A stretch of 64,000 nt of DNA from Trogon surrucura (lineage: Eukaryota > Chordata > Aves > Trogoniformes > Trogonidae), in the NCBI GenBank assembly GCA_020746105.1, contig CM036619.1:4680561-4744560 (forward strand). The letters are read 5' to 3'. The notes below the pieces were generated by a model, which was not told the DNA's origin, ran no database searches, and saw only the letters and a program-made list of their open reading frames with translations. The translations under genes were made by a program, and so were the position numbers. Positions 1-12,573 of this stretch are shown here, in pieces. Position 1 is the stretch's first letter, and every line of letters begins with the position of its first letter.

Positions 1-2599
1 TCAGGAGTTTTAGCTGTGAGTGTGTCAGGAGAATTCAGCTGCTGGGATTTACTTTTACACCTCTGGCAGCAGATGTGGGACTGGAAAAGGACCACACTGT
101 ATGGAAGCTGCATCACAGACATTTCCCAGCATCACTGACCACCCGGGGGTTTTCCATCCATTTTCAGGAGCCTGGATAGGGGTCAGCAAACCGAACCTCA
201 TGCTCCAGTTAAGTGACACTTTGACAGAGGAACCCCAGGATACAGAGTGTGTGAAAAGCCAATGGTCCAAAGAGACATTTCGACATCCAGCTGGCATCGT
301 TTAATTTGCATTCACCAGTTTACACTGGGATATTCTGGTTTCTCCGGCACTCCCTGCCTGTCCCAGTGAAGATTGAGAGGTTTCAGTGCTGGGGGTGAGT
401 GCAGAGGCTTTGAAATGAGGACTTTTCTCCTGTGATATGTAGTGCATTGCAGGTTCTTTCATTCTCAGCTGGGATAAACTGAATCGTCAGACAGACAGAA
501 CAGTAGAAGGACACCATTACGGTCAGAATTGAGCAGGGAATAATAAAATTAAGTATGTGCAGTTAATTGTCCAAAGGAAATGGCAGATCATGCGAGAAGA
601 AAAGCTTCTCAACAGTGTAATTTATGAGACTACAAAATAATCACACGAGTGAAGTACGGAAACCCCCAAATTAGAGACATCTGAGCATCTAGGAGCCATC
701 TGAATACTTTCTTCCTCTCCCTAATTTCCCCAGTGCTCTGATTAGTTTGTTCTGCAAGGCCGGGTTTGTTTCCAGAGTGATTAACGATTAGCGGGTAGCA
801 ACAATTTTTTTTTCAGTCCCTTCTGCAGATGAAGGGAGGAGGAAAATGCAGCTCCGACAGAATTTCTGCCTCACGCTCCCTGCTCTCGAACCCTCCGAAC
901 AGCAAAGGCAGCTACAGGTGGCCACAGCGAGAGTATTACCAGGAGAGGATTTGCTCCCTCTCGTAACCCACCCACCCGCTCATCCCTTCAGAGCTGAGGT
1001 TCCGTTTATTTATATTGATCAACTCCACCCCAAATAGTTTGCTGTGCGATAAGAACTCGGATAATCTCTCAACCACCTCGGCTGGCGGCCCCTGTTGAAA
1101 TGAGATTCGCATGTCATCGGGCACGCATTCCTGCAATTCAGAGCCTCCCCTAATTGCATTCTCGTGCATATTAGCATGAATTAAAGCCCAGTTGCGGAGC
1201 TCTTGCCTTCCTATTTTGTTCCTGTGATGGTTTTTGTTCTGGCTGTTGCTGCTGAATAATCCCCGCTTTGGCAATCAAACTGAACCTGAAAGTGTTATTG
1301 GCCTTCACAGCAATCGAGTCCATTTTCGGCAGCAGATAAAGTTTCTAGTGGAACAGCGTTGCCCTTGATGAGTTAACCTCCCTCTGCTCCAGTGTTTCCT
1401 GTTTTCTCATTGTCCTTCAGAGCTTTACATTTAAGTTATTTATAAGCATTAAATCGGAACTGATGTGCACCAAGGAACATTGAAATTATAAATAATCGAA
1501 TCCTAATAAATGCATAGAAATGAAAAGGTGAGGAATACTGAAAAGTTATCATTAGATTTCGTCCTTTTAAATAGTGTAGAAGACATCATTATGCATTCTT
1601 GTGCCAAGAAGTGAGGCGGTATCATGCCTAGACATTATCTCATTAACATCCTGTTCATTCTCAAATCTAAATCCAGATTACAATTGTTTAATTTTGTGTG
1701 TATATATAATTTGTGGGTTGTCTACCTTCTGGAGAAGTCAAGAGACTCAAGGCTACTGCAAATACATGCATTTCCATTCCCACAGAAGACTAATGTATTC
1801 CACAGGTCCCTTCTCTGAGTTCACAAGGCATCTTTGGAAAGGACAACTCTTTGAATTACCCTCTTTACACCCAAGGAAATGGTTAAATTTGTACTGACCA
1901 TACCACTTCAAGGTAACTAAAGATATATATCATGACTGAAACCCTACTCCATTCATCTCTAGCAGGGCACGTAAGGTAGGAGTATATCATGTACGATGCT
2001 CCTATAGCTGGAGAAAAAGAAAGACAGTCTGATCAACCTCATTCCCTGATGCAAATCACACCAAACACTCTAGGAGAAGAGAATAAACATCCTGCCTCAA
2101 AGTCTCATGCCGCCCGTGTTGCCCCCCAAGCGCTTGAGAAACCAGAAAGGTGCTGAGCTTTGTTGATACCCGAACGGAAGGCTGAGGTTACCACCAACAC
2201 GCCAGAAATTTTTTAGAGCACCTTCAGCTTACAAACCCTTTCTGGAATCATAAACAAGAGAGTCTTTGGTTACAAAGGGGTGGCGTTAGTCTGGGGAAAA
2301 TAGGCTCTCCTCCAAGACGTCGCTCAGTGGATCATGTAACAGGTTTCCGAAGAGAGAGTCTGAAACACCAGCACCATCTGCAGCAGCTTTTCACCTTGCC
2401 AAGAGTGGGGCAGCAGGGGGAAAAGAGAATATACATAGCGCTGTACTGGTATACCCACCTTGCTACCGACCCCCAAATGGGGCAGTTTAATGCTCTTACG
2501 GATTTCCCTGCATGATACTGCTGTGGTGTGGGGCAGGTATCTCCCATTATCCCGTTAACAAGGCAATCCTCATTATTGGTACAGGCAGGGGGATGATGT
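1..2599. other. Intergenic unique sequence, no gene recognised
   Basis: No open frame here has codon character, splice signals or a recognisable domain. Base composition is mixed, with no simple repeat array longer than a short T run near 806. A block at about 1085-1345 stands out and is listed separately. The stretch from 1350 to 2590 shows nothing I can name. Confidence 0.5.
1085..1345. promoter_or_regulatory. Candidate conserved non-coding element (enhancer-like)
   Basis: This repeat-free block carries clustered homeodomain-type cores (TAATTG, GAATTAAAG) and, read on the minus strand, an ATGCTAAT POU-like octamer variant near 1170-1180. Such composition is typical of deeply conserved developmental enhancers. 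Conservation cannot be seen from one sequence, so this is a prediction from texture only. Confidence 0.25.
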
Positions 2600-3291
2600 G
2601 ATAGAGACCAGTCCTGAGGAAAAGGAGTTAAGGGTACTGATGGATGAAAAGCTGGACCGAGCCAACAACACGCGCTCAGAGCCCAGAAGGCCAATTTCAT
2701 GCTGGGCTGCGTCAAGAGCAGTGCGGCCAGCAGGGCGAGAGAGGTGATTCTGCCCCTCTGCTCTGCTCTGGTGAGACCTCACCTGGAGTTCTGTGTCCAT
2801 CTCTGGAGCCCGCAACACAAGAAGGACGTGGACCTGTTGGAGAGGGTGCTGGAGGAGGCCAGAGAATCAAAGGGCTGGAGCACCTCTGCTGTGAAAACAG
2901 GCTGAGAGAGATGGGGTTGCTCAGCCTGGAGAGGAGAAGGCTCCAGGGAGATCTTATAGCGGCCTTTCAGAAGGGGCTACAGGGAAGCTGGGGAGGGGCT
3001 GTTCACAAGGGCGTGTAGTGACAGGACGAGGGGCAATGGTTTTAAACCAGAGCAAGTTAGACATAGATTAGATCTTACAAAGAAGTTCTTTACTGTGAGG
3101 GTGCTGAGACACTGGCCCAGGTTGCCCAGAGGGGTGGTGGAGGCTCCATCCCTGGAGACATTCAAGGTCAGGCTTGATGGGGCTCTGAGCAACCTGATCT
3201 GCAGGGGCCTTGGACTCGATGACCTTTAAAGGTCTCTTCCAGCCCAACACATTCTGTGATTCCATGATTCTATGATCCTATGATTCTATCA
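2600..3291 (+). mobile_element. CR1 LINE fragment, 5'-truncated, plus orientation
   Basis: This is the 3' part of a CR1 non-LTR retrotransposon: the C-terminal end of the reverse-transcriptase ORF followed by the short 3' UTR. Broken frames give pieces such as [15 protein letters not shown], then a LFSLE-type segment, then a WPRLPRGVVEAPSLE-like segment (about 3113-3165). The element ends in several degenerate ATTCTATGATT octamers at 3250-3290, the diagnostic CR1 3' terminus. Frameshifts and stops show that it is dead. It is one of the longer copies here. Confidence 0.93.
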
Positions 3292-3469
3292 TTTTTAATG
3301 CAGCTTGGGGGAGGTTTGCGTGATGAGGGAATCGATGTCAGGCTTCTGTGAGAAATGTGCCTTGTAACAGTGCAGCAAGTTGATGAAGTAACTAAAACAG
3401 TACAAAGCCACTGTAAAACACATTAAAGGGATTAAGAATTGGCTAACTACAGGTCTCAAATATAATTAT

Positions 3470-4095
3470 AACCAGAGAAATCTTTGAGTGGGTGTGCATT
3501 TGGAGAGATCCCACAGGGACTGCTTCTTGGCTCTAGGCTGTTGTATTTTATCAACAACTTAGGGAAAAAAAGCTTTAAATCATTATCATACAATTTTTTC
3601 AGATTAAAAAGGCTGGGAAAATGGTAAAAAGAAGGACTACAGGTCACTGATACAAACGAGCAATTGGTGTTCTGAAGGTAAGTAAGCACAACCAAGTTAA
3701 GTCACAGGATTGGAGAAAGAAGATATTTGCCTGGTAGGGAGGGGCTGCAGTGGTTCTGCACTGGAAAGCCATGATGAAAAAAAAGGGTTGCAAATCACAG
3801 TGAGTAATCAACTGCCCATGAACTGACCCAATCTGTGTACGTACAAGAGGAAGAGACCCAGGCTGAAGAGGATCGTGCTCTCTGAGGAATTCCCCTCTCC
3901 CGAAACTGCTGCCCACACATCATGCGCCGCTCTTGTATCCACAAAGCAAGCGAGAGGTTGAAAAGCTGGAGACAATTCAAGAAAAAGACACAAGAATGCA
4001 TCCAAGTGTGAGAAAGATGACTTGCAGGGAGAGTTTTAAGGAGCTTAGTCTATTTGGCTAGTCGAAAGAAAGCTAGGAGGTGTCTGGACACTGAT
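3470..4095 (+). mobile_element. Possible ancient, heavily decayed CR1/L3-like LINE remnant
   Basis: Positions 3508-3561 translate to IPQGLLLGSRLLYFINNL. This resembles the reverse-transcriptase motif VPQGSVLGPxLFxIxINDL of CR1/L3-type LINEs. Around 4035-4085 the DNA resembles the CR1 segment encoding [15 protein letters not shown], again broken by stops. The spacing and order of the two motifs fit one old plus-strand element. No CR1 octamer tail is visible. Divergence is high, so this rests on two motif matches. Confidence 0.4.
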
Positions 4096-6971
4096 CCAAG
4101 AACCTCCAGGGTGAAAACCAGTATCAGAAGTTGTCTTCAGTCTCGCCAACAGAAATGTCCCAGCCCACCAGACCTGATCTGGGTCCCCATAGCAGGTATA
4201 TGCCTTGGCCACGTCCTGCCACCACAGGTGGGGAACACATCGACCTTTCTCTCAAAGAGAAAGGCAGGTGCTTGGTCCAACCAGGAGCTAGAGCATGCTC
4301 TCATAGGTCCTTCTATCCAGACAAGTCAGGGACTTGGAGCCTGTTGCACACATAATTTTGAGTGTGATAGGGGCCAAAGAATCTGGGTCCTCAATCCTTC
4401 AGCTCTGTTTTCATTCTGTGGTTTTTGTCTGTGTTCTGATCCCGGTGCCCAAGAGATGTTGCATTGTTTGAGAGATTTGAATCTGGTGGCACAGCCTGTC
4501 TCAGAACAAGCACTTTCAAAGCTCTCATCTAATCTCTCGAGGGAGAAGCTAAACCAAGAGACAAAGGTAGCAGGCTCAAGCAAGAAAACTGCTGTGCCTT
4601 TTCCCCCCAGATGAAGGAAGGATTACGCATTGACCGCTTCGAGCAAGAGAAACGTGGAAAGGCTGGAGAGCAGCAACACTTTGGAATGCCGTACGGGAGG
4701 AAGCCATTAAAAATAACTCGTACCTCAGCAACGTTTATTTCCATCGTCCTACCTGCCCCTTTTGGAGACTTCTTATCCCATCACTTCAGAGCCCGGCAGC
4801 CAAACGTGACAGTTGGACAACGGTCAGAAAGGGGTGGCCAACGTCGGCTTCACTCCATCTGGCTCCTGATGCTGCCGTTGAGTGCAGTCCTTCCCTCTTC
4901 GTGGTGGAGGAGGTTTCTTCTTCCGCTCTCCTGGGAGATGGCTGGAAGCACAAAGAGGAGAAAAATAACCAAATACGTCACAGGCACGCTTTGTTCTCAC
5001 ATTTAGAGCTGGACAATATATAAGCCAGCGTTTTGAGTGAAATGTTTGACTAATGATCCCTACAAGGATCCCTAAGGAATAATTAACGCCTGGGAGTGGA
5101 TACGGGGAAGTTGGAAGTGGGAGTCACAGAGTGGGATCGTGGCAGTATATGAGAAAAGCTCACACCTCTGCAGGTAGCTTTTTCATGGGGGAACAAGCTG
5201 TGAAGAAAGTACATGATGAAGAACAAGCTGGGTGCTTTAGCACACTTTTAAAGTGTCTTTAACACCTTGTAAGAATGTGTTAAAATCAGCGTTCCTGTAT
5301 TTTGCAAGCAATCGCAACGCTAGCTGCACGATTTCAATCGCAGCAAATTATTGCCTTGCGCAAGCGTTATAAAACACTGCTGAAACTCAGGCCACTATAG
5401 TTGAGAATAATTGCATGAACTACTTAAATATTCAAACACCGGTGAATAAACAGCTATTGTTCTGTATTGAGTTCTCAACAAATTGTTGCTTCTTCTGGCT
5501 GAACCGTGGGTTCACTATGAAGACTTTCTTACGGCACTCCTAAAAGCTCGTATGCCAGTGCGAGCGCAACACATAATTTGAGGTCCTTTCAGTTAATTGC
5601 CCACACAGCCGAAGTCTACATAACTGCTAAATTCCAAAAAGGCAACATCGGAGCTGTTTGTTTACTTTCTCTTCAGTGGGAACTAAGCTTCCTACTAATT
5701 GCAGCTGAAATGAATTCATCGTCGCAATAGGAAAACAAGAAGTGCATTCATTTAACAGCGCGTTAAGCTGTGCGTGCATTTCAGCCCCTGTGCGATGCGG
5801 TTGCTATGGCATTTGTGGGTGGTGGTGAAGATGACAGGAGATTCTCGAAATAAATGCCAAACCACGCTCTAATATATGTCATACTGACCTGCTATTAATT
5901 CTGTGGCTGCTCTTTTATCATTTAAAAAAAAAAAAAAAGGGATTAGCTCAACTTTCACTTCAAGAATGGATGTGAAATCCAAACCAGCAGTGGCTCTATG
6001 AGTGTAAATCATGTGACAGAAACTTTAAACGTTGCGTTTTTTTGTGTTGCTGAGGCTTTCTGAAACCGTAGAAGCATTATAAGGAAATGAGAATAAGTTG
6101 GCAGCCAAACTAAAAAGTTGGGCTGTGCACCTGCCCACAGACTTAGTTTTAGCAATTTCACCTTGCCATACAATGCAATTATTGTCAGGAACTAATATTA
6201 ACTTTAAAATGAAGTTTTAATCCCCTGTCATTTTTTTCTAGGTGGATGTGAAACGTGTAGCAGAGCTGGCTATTTCTTCTGTCCCATGAATTTTATTTAA
6301 AAAGAAATTGGAAGTTTGTTTTCCTTAACCTCGAGAAGAATCAAAAAAAGAAAAATCTTTTCCATGGTCTTTTTCCTTGGGACTGTGGTTATCATCTTGG
6401 CACCAGGGGCTGGGGCTTCTTTTTCAGCTGCATGAAGCCGTTCTCCATCCATGCGTCCTGCACGTGCCTTTGGGTGGGGACAGATAACTGGTTTGTGTAA
6501 TTGCCAATCTTGTTTCAATTTTTGGTGTCTTTACCAAACATTAACAGCTACTTACAGTTATAGTAACATGGCTCTAAGTCTTATTAAATAAAACATAGTT
6601 ATAGAGAAAGCAGAAGGTATGGATTTGCGTTTCATACTCCAGATTAACAACCCCATGAGCATCCTGTCTGGACCGTACCAGTGGCTGGTGGCTTCTTGCT
6701 CCTAAGGAGGTGACACCCTTCCTGCAGGCACACAGTTCTGAAACCATGAGGAAATTGGGTATCGACACACATTTGCAGTGTCCTGGCACTGGTCTCTTCC
6801 AGGAGAGCAGCTGCCTCAAACCTGAGCTTCTCTGATGGCTGCGACAGGCTGTCGTATAGTAAGAATGGTGGCGAACACGACGTTGCCTGCTCCTCGCACT
6901 GGCGAGTAAAATACTGACAAAAATAAGTTCAGCAGAGGATGTGAAAGCCTTGTAGGTGCCAAGGCTTGTCC
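4096..6971. other. Intergenic unique sequence, no gene recognised
   Basis: A plus-strand frame is open from 4054 to 4614, but its product is low in conserved-looking sequence and lacks splice or domain support, so I treat it as chance. The interval 5240-5860 is an AT-rich, repeat-free block listed separately. A run of about 14 A lies near 5924. The rest holds nothing I recognise. Confidence 0.45.
5240..5860. promoter_or_regulatory. Candidate conserved non-coding element
   Basis: About 600 bases without interspersed-repeat character are dense in short AT-rich cores (TTAATTG, CTAATTG, GAATAATTG, AAATATTC) mixed with retained CpGs, for example near 5310-5365 and 5550-5575. This resembles vertebrate developmental non-coding elements. 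There is no direct evidence of function. Confidence 0.22.
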
Positions 6972-7335
6972 TCTTGGAGAGGACCTTCTAGCGGCCTCCC
7001 AATACCTGAAGGGGGGTTCCAGGAAACCTGGAGGAGAACTTTTTATAAGGGCATGTGGTGATAGGACAAGGAGCAATGGTTTTGAATTAGAGCAGGGTGG
7101 ATTTTGATTAGACATTAGGAAGAAGTTCTCTACTATGAGGGTGGTGAAACACTGGGACAAGTTTCCCAGAGAAGCTGTGGGTGCCTCATCCCTGGAAGTG
7201 CTCAAGGCCAGCCTGGATGAGGCTTTGAGCAACCTGGTTTAGTGGGAGGTGTCCCTGCCCATGGCAGGGGGGTTAGAGCTGGATGGTCTTTAAGGTCCCT
7301 TCTAACTCAAGCCATTCTGTGATTCTATAATTCTG
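6972..7335 (+). mobile_element. CR1 LINE fragment, plus orientation
   Basis: The 3' end of a CR1 starts inside the segment encoding the [17 protein letters not shown]-like region, with a small internal deletion near 6980. It runs through the ARLDEAL-like end of the ORF and the 3' UTR (GTCCCTGCCCATGGCAGG at 7241-7258) to the terminal octamers at 7315-7335. Several frame breaks are present. Confidence 0.92.
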
Positions 7336-10179
7336 TTTCTTGTCTTTCTGTGCAGATCCTGACCAAGGTCGCAGCCGGCGATGTGCCCATTCCCATCAGC
7401 CCCCAAGTGCAGAGCCAGCCCGAGCACTGAATACTAGGACTATTCAGGGTGAGCACGTGGGCTGTCTGTCTGCGCAGAGGCAGCCAGAGTTTCCCTTGTT
7501 CTCTATAAGCATTTCAGCTCATCAGGCATTTTTCATTGAGGAGCATTAACCTACAGTACAACATAATTATGTACTATGTGCTCTTAAATTTTTAATTAGT
7601 TACATGCACTCAAGAGCAAATGGTCTCTTGTTTCCCCTGATACACACATATAACTCCTCTCAGCATTAATGGGATTTACATGAGTTTATCAAGCGATAAT
7701 AAAAGCCTAAATGTCACCTTCTGCTAACATTTACTGTGTAATTTCCTGCTCTCTCGACACACAGGGAGTATAACTATGCACTATTAAGTGCAACGTAACG
7801 AGGGGAAAAAACATTTAAGGTTAATGCTCGGCTTTACCTGTGTCATTGTTGGAAATCTATTACATAGGTGGTTCCTTTTGAAGAGTTACAACAAATCGCA
7901 GAGAATGAAGCAAATCAAAGGGAAAACTGATTTAAAAGTCACGGATGGGTCTCCTCTTCCCTGCAAAAGGGCAGGGCTGTACTTTGAAACATCTGGGGGA
8001 GCAAAAGTCTTTGCAGGACTCTGCATGTTGGAGACTGCAGCAGAATGGGAAGGTCCAGGCACCACCTTGCTATTGCTCTGAGGGGAATATGTGACGAAGA
8101 TAACCCTAGCTGGGCTGATTTAATCTGTTCTTATGTGCTTCCAGTCCTCCGCCAGGCAGGCGTGAAACAAGTCCTTCAACGAGACCTCGGCATTCCTTGG
8201 GGCTGGAAACAAGGTTTAGTCCCAAAAGGTGGGACTCACCTCTCCCAGTTTCACCTGTCTGCAGCGTAGGTGTCTCCCATAGCCTTCGTGTCTCTAAAGT
8301 GCCTCCGTCTTTCCCACAAATACGAAGGAATAAAACTACGACATGTGAAGTCTGGTGACAGCAGTTCCACCTGAACTGTGCACTGGCCACTCCGTGATTT
8401 CTTGCTACAAAGCCGTGGCTGGTTTCCTCCCCCAGGAGTGTTTTGGTCTTCAGCGATGAGAAGAAACCACGACGGGTGGGTGTGCACAAGGCTTGTCTCC
8501 CCCTTGCTCCATCCAGGCAGCTTTAGGGTAGAAAGGGCTCCATTCTAAAATGGATTATTGAGTAACAGCCATTCCTGTAGTTTCTCAAACCAAAAATAAA
8601 ATCTCTTCGTAATGCCAGTATTTTTTAAAGGTTCAAGGGCTTAATTTTGCGTCAAGAACTTTCTCTCTGTGAAGGCTCCTCACACAGCACACAGAAGCAC
8701 ACAGCCTGGATACATTTTTACACGCAGTTTCAGAGCAAAGCCTCAATATTGTTCTTCCAGCCATTTTTTACGTGCCATGGCAGAGGTGACTTGTGACAGA
8801 GGAAGCCGAACGGGAAGGGAGTGTGGAAACACAAACAATTTTAGTAACCACCAATACAAATTTTAGCCACACGCTTTAACCACCTCCCAGAGAGAATCAG
8901 ATTAGCATTAGCAATAACACCGTGCAGGTCTGTTTGTTGGGAAAAAAAAAAAAAAAATGGAAGGGAAAATCTCCGCAGAGGGTGACTGCTCCAGGCTGCA
9001 TTTCTGTTGGACAGATGCTGAGGACTGATCTCCCCTGGCACCCTGCAGTGACGCGCCCTTGTGCCTCTGTACCACAGCTTGGCAGGACAGCCAGGCAAAC
9101 TGCTGCCTCTCATCTAGTGGCTGAAATAAAATAGGAGAGTGAGTTGGGTTTGGGTTTTTTTGAACTTTCACATTGGAAAACTTGCCTCTTCTAAGGGGAC
9201 TGTGGTGCAGGCTCAGCTGCAGGGAAATACGGCCGGAGGCATCCTGCACACGTACCACCACACGGACAGGGAGCCGTACACAATATGCAAACACCCCCAA
9301 ACCCCAAATAAATATCTTGAAAATCAGTTGTGCTCCAGGGGAAACAAGGGGCCTGCCCATACACAGAATTAAGAAGTTAATTAGTGTTTAAATGTCTCCT
9401 TGCAAGCTTTGGCACTATTACTGCTTCGGTGAGTATAACACTGGCAAGAGCGCGTGACTGCAGGGGAGAAGAATGACTGTCTTTTTCAGCACACTAAGCA
9501 ACATGCTAAACAAAACTCATGCAGGTGAACTGTGTATGTCTTTTATTACAGCTTTAATGTGGCATGACTGGGAACTGAGGGTATTTTTTTTTTTTAAATA
9601 AGCGTATTCATTTTTGATCTAACAGTGACCTTTGAATAAGTTCAGGTCTTGCAGGAGAGATGGAGCTGCTTGTGAGCTTCTGCTAGGAAGGATGAAGAAA
9701 AAAGGCATTTTAAGATTGCATAAAACCAGGGATCGGCCATGGGGAAATACGTTTGCATCCTCTTAAGTGTTTTACCAGATGTGATGAACTATTCATTTCG
9801 ATACATTCCCCTGTACGACCTCAAGGTGGGACGGGCTTTGCCGTGTCTCTCAAGAAGAGTCACCTACCACTATTGTTAGAGAAGAATTGGGTATCTCTAC
9901 TCTCGCTGGCAGGGGACAGGTGAAATACTCCTCACCCATTCCCCTACTCATTCTTCTATTTACCCATCTGGGATGGAAGCTCTGATTTTGTTATTCCTTT
10001 TGAGTGCCACCAGCAATATACTGCTGGGGAAATCAAAGGTGTGTGGGGCACCTTGCGGAAGTTTTTACTCTCCCTTGAGAGTTACTCCAATGAGAATAGA
10101 GGTGGAAAAGAGTGTGGATTTTTACTTTCACTCTCCACACCTTGGGCTTTTGGATTTTCCTTTTTTTTTTTTGAGAACA
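7336..10179. other. Intergenic unique sequence, no gene recognised
   Basis: Reading both strands gave no exon with matching acceptor, frame and donor. The interval 7555-7790 is AT-rich with TTTAATTAG and GATAATAAAA motifs and could be regulatory. Short A and T runs lie at 8941-8957 and 9585-9595. Nothing else is identifiable. Confidence 0.45.
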
Positions 10180-10286
10180 GAAGAATTTCAGTTGGAACGG
10201 ACCTACAGGGATCAGCAAGTTTAACTGCCTGACCGCTTCAGGGCTGCCCAAAAATTAAAGTATATATTAAAGGTATTGTCCAAAGT
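10180..10286 (-). mobile_element. Short CR1 3' fragment, minus orientation, divergent subfamily
   Basis: The sequence CAGTTGGAACGGACCTACAG at 10189-10208, followed by a CAAGTTTAACTGCCTGACCG-like stretch, is the reverse complement of a CR1 3' UTR of an older type. Its tail differs from the other copies in this window. Only about 107 bases remain. Confidence 0.75.
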
Positions 10287-11583
10287 TTTTTAACTCATTA
10301 GTTTTTAATTTGCCCATAGGCCAAGTTTGCACATTACCTCTAACAGCACAGCAGCCCACTGCAGGTATTGAGGCTGTGCATTTCTCTTTTTGGGCCTCGA
10401 GGGACTTATAATTTAGATGCTTCTGCTTCCTGAAACATGACTAGCTTGTCAAAATGCAAAGAGCCTTGAATATTGAATTTTAAGAAAAGCTAAAGTGGTG
10501 GAAGGGTTTTCACAACAGGTGCTTACCAAGCTAAGAATCTAGCAAATGGTTTTACACAGCACCAAAGCTTGATGGAAACACACATCAAAGTTGGGGAGGA
10601 ACAACATCACCATTTCAGAGCTCACGAGTTGCTGCTTGCAGCCGAACATTTCACGTTTTGCTTCTCTTAATGGCTGATAAATGGTTCCGTTTGATGTGTG
10701 ACTCTTTGTCTAGAGAAGTTCATTCATATCAACGAGAATAAGATCAGCGTTCCCCGAGCTCAGCTGCAGCCGGGCAGCTGGCTGCCGTCACTGTCTATTA
10801 AACTCACCTCTCCAAGTTCTCTCCTAGCTTCGCCACCAACTCATTTTTCCGACCTTCAGCGGGACATTTCGTCTGTTGAGGTACCACCTGGAGCACCTGC
10901 AGATGGGAATTATTCTCACCTTTCAGAGAGCGCTATCAATTTAGCTAAACCTGTGCCGACAACGTGCTTTGAGCTCTTCAGACGGAACATCACAGAAGTG
11001 CAGGTATTATTGAAACACACAGGTAGAAGCTGCAGATAAAATGGTCTCTCTGGAAATGACTCTCATCATCTCGACTGTGCTCAACACACTCTGGACACAA
11101 AGGTCTGAATGTGGTTTTTTTTTTCTTTTAGACCTGAAGCAGTGTATTAGCAATGAGAATATTTCTTTATGTTATTAGAAATTGGTGCTTCTGAGTTAGA
11201 GAAAACTAAATAAATGGAAGTAAATCACATGGGGTTTTTTCCTCTCTTTTGGCTTCCGTAACTGATATACACATTTGTGTGCATTTATCTTACAACTTTT
11301 AATTATATTTAAGAACCCTGTATAATGGTTGAGAACCCCAATATGTTTTTTAAGCCAAACAAGCTCCACAGCCCAGTTCCCAACCCAGCCCCTCAATTTT
11401 CCTTACTGATACGGCCGTAGTAACACAGGGCTGGAGTGAAAAGCAATAAATGAGAATACGTTGAGTATTGCTTTTGAGGACTCAACATCTTAAAACCTTG
11501 ATTTAAAGGATTCTCTTTCAGCAGGGAAACTGCAAGCCTGGGAATACTAAGGATGCCAAATGTTTTGTGACAGTGAATGATCC
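10287..11583. other. Intergenic unique sequence, possible regulatory block
   Basis: The interval 10690-11040 is repeat-free, with one plus-strand frame open for 113 codons. Its product is not recognisable and I see no convincing flanking splice sites. It could equally be a conserved non-coding element. The remainder contains only short T runs. Confidence 0.4.
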
Positions 11584-11656
11584 TTGGCCTCCACCCCTGG
11601 AAGTGTTCAAGGTCAGGTTGGACGGGGCTTTGAGCAACCTGAGCTAGTGAAAGAGA
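11584..11656 (+). mobile_element. CR1 LINE, left piece of an interrupted plus copy
   Basis: CCTGGAAGTGTTCAAGGTCA and the following bases correspond to the end of the CR1 ORF (SLEVFKVRLDGALSNLS-like). The element stops at GAGCTAGTGAAAGA, where a minus-strand CR1 begins. Its missing continuation (GATGTCCCTGCCCATAGCAG) resumes at 12575. Confidence 0.88.
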
Positions 11657-12573
11657 GAATCATAGAATGGTTTGGGTTGGAAGGCACTTTTAAAGGCCAT
11701 CTAGTCCAATCCCCTGCCATGAGCAGGGACATTTTCAGCTAGATCAGGTTGCTCAGAACCCCATCAAACCTGGCTTTGAGTATCTCCAGGGATGGGGCAT
11801 CTACCACTTCCTCTGGACAACATGCTCCAGTGCCTTACCAACCTCATTGTAAAAAATATCCTCTTATATCTAGTCTAAATCTACTCTCTTTTGCTTTAAA
11901 ACAGTTGCCCCTTGTCCTATTGCCACAGGCCCTGCTAAAACATTTGTCCCCATCTTTTTTATAAGTCCCTTTAAGTTTAAAAATGCTGCCTTCTCTTCTC
12001 TGAGCTGAACAACCCCAACTCTTGCAGCCTATCCTCACAGGGGAGGTGCCCCAGCCCTTGGATCACTTCTGTGGCCTCTTCTGGACCCACTCAAGCAGGT
12101 CCGTGTCTTTCCTGTGCTGGGGGCTCCAGAGCTGTTTGCAGCACTGCGGGCGGGACCCTATGACAGCAGAGCAGAGGGGGAATCAGAACCATAGAATGAT
12201 TTGAGTTGGAAGGGACCTCAAAGATCATCTAGTTCCAACTCCCCTGCCGTGGCAGGGACATCTCCCACTAGACCAGGTTGCTCAAGGCTCCATCCAGCCT
12301 GGCCTTGAACACTTCCAGGGATGGAGCATCCAAACCTCCCTGGGCAACCTGTGCCAGTGCCTCACCACCCACAGGGTAAAGAACTTCTTATATCTAGTCT
12401 AAACCTACACTCTTCCAGTTTCCACCCATTACCCCTTGTTCTACCACTAAGGCCCTTGTAAGAAGTTCCTCCCCAGCCTTCTTGTAGCCCCCTTCAGGTA
12501 CTGGAAAGGAATCACGTCTCTTGACCTGCTGGTCGTGTTTCTCTTGATGCAGCCCAGGACAGGGTAGGCTTTC
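11657..12573 (-). mobile_element. CR1 LINE, minus orientation, inserted in an older CR1 and itself interrupted
   Basis: The element begins with the reversed octamer tail (GAATCATAGAATGG). It then gives the reverse complement of the CR1 3' UTR and ORF end up to 12185, and continues at 12508-12573 with the segment encoding an LGCIKRN-like motif. Positions 12186-12507 are a second CR1 inserted into it. It separates the two halves of a plus-strand CR1, so it landed after that copy. Confidence 0.88.
12186..12507 (-). mobile_element. CR1 LINE, minus orientation, innermost insertion of the nest
   Basis: A second full CR1 3' end in minus orientation starts with ATAGAATGATTTGAGTTGGA near 12191 and ends inside the ORF near CTTCAGGTACTGGAA. 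The 7-base word GGAATCA occurs on both sides (12179-12185 and 12508-12514), consistent with a short target-site duplication. The flanking CR1 reads continuously when this piece is removed. Confidence 0.87.

Noticed and set aside
4054-4614. A 186-codon plus-strand open frame
   Set aside because: No recognisable domain and no splice or promoter signals. It overlaps the end of a decayed LINE, and this length is expected occasionally by chance.
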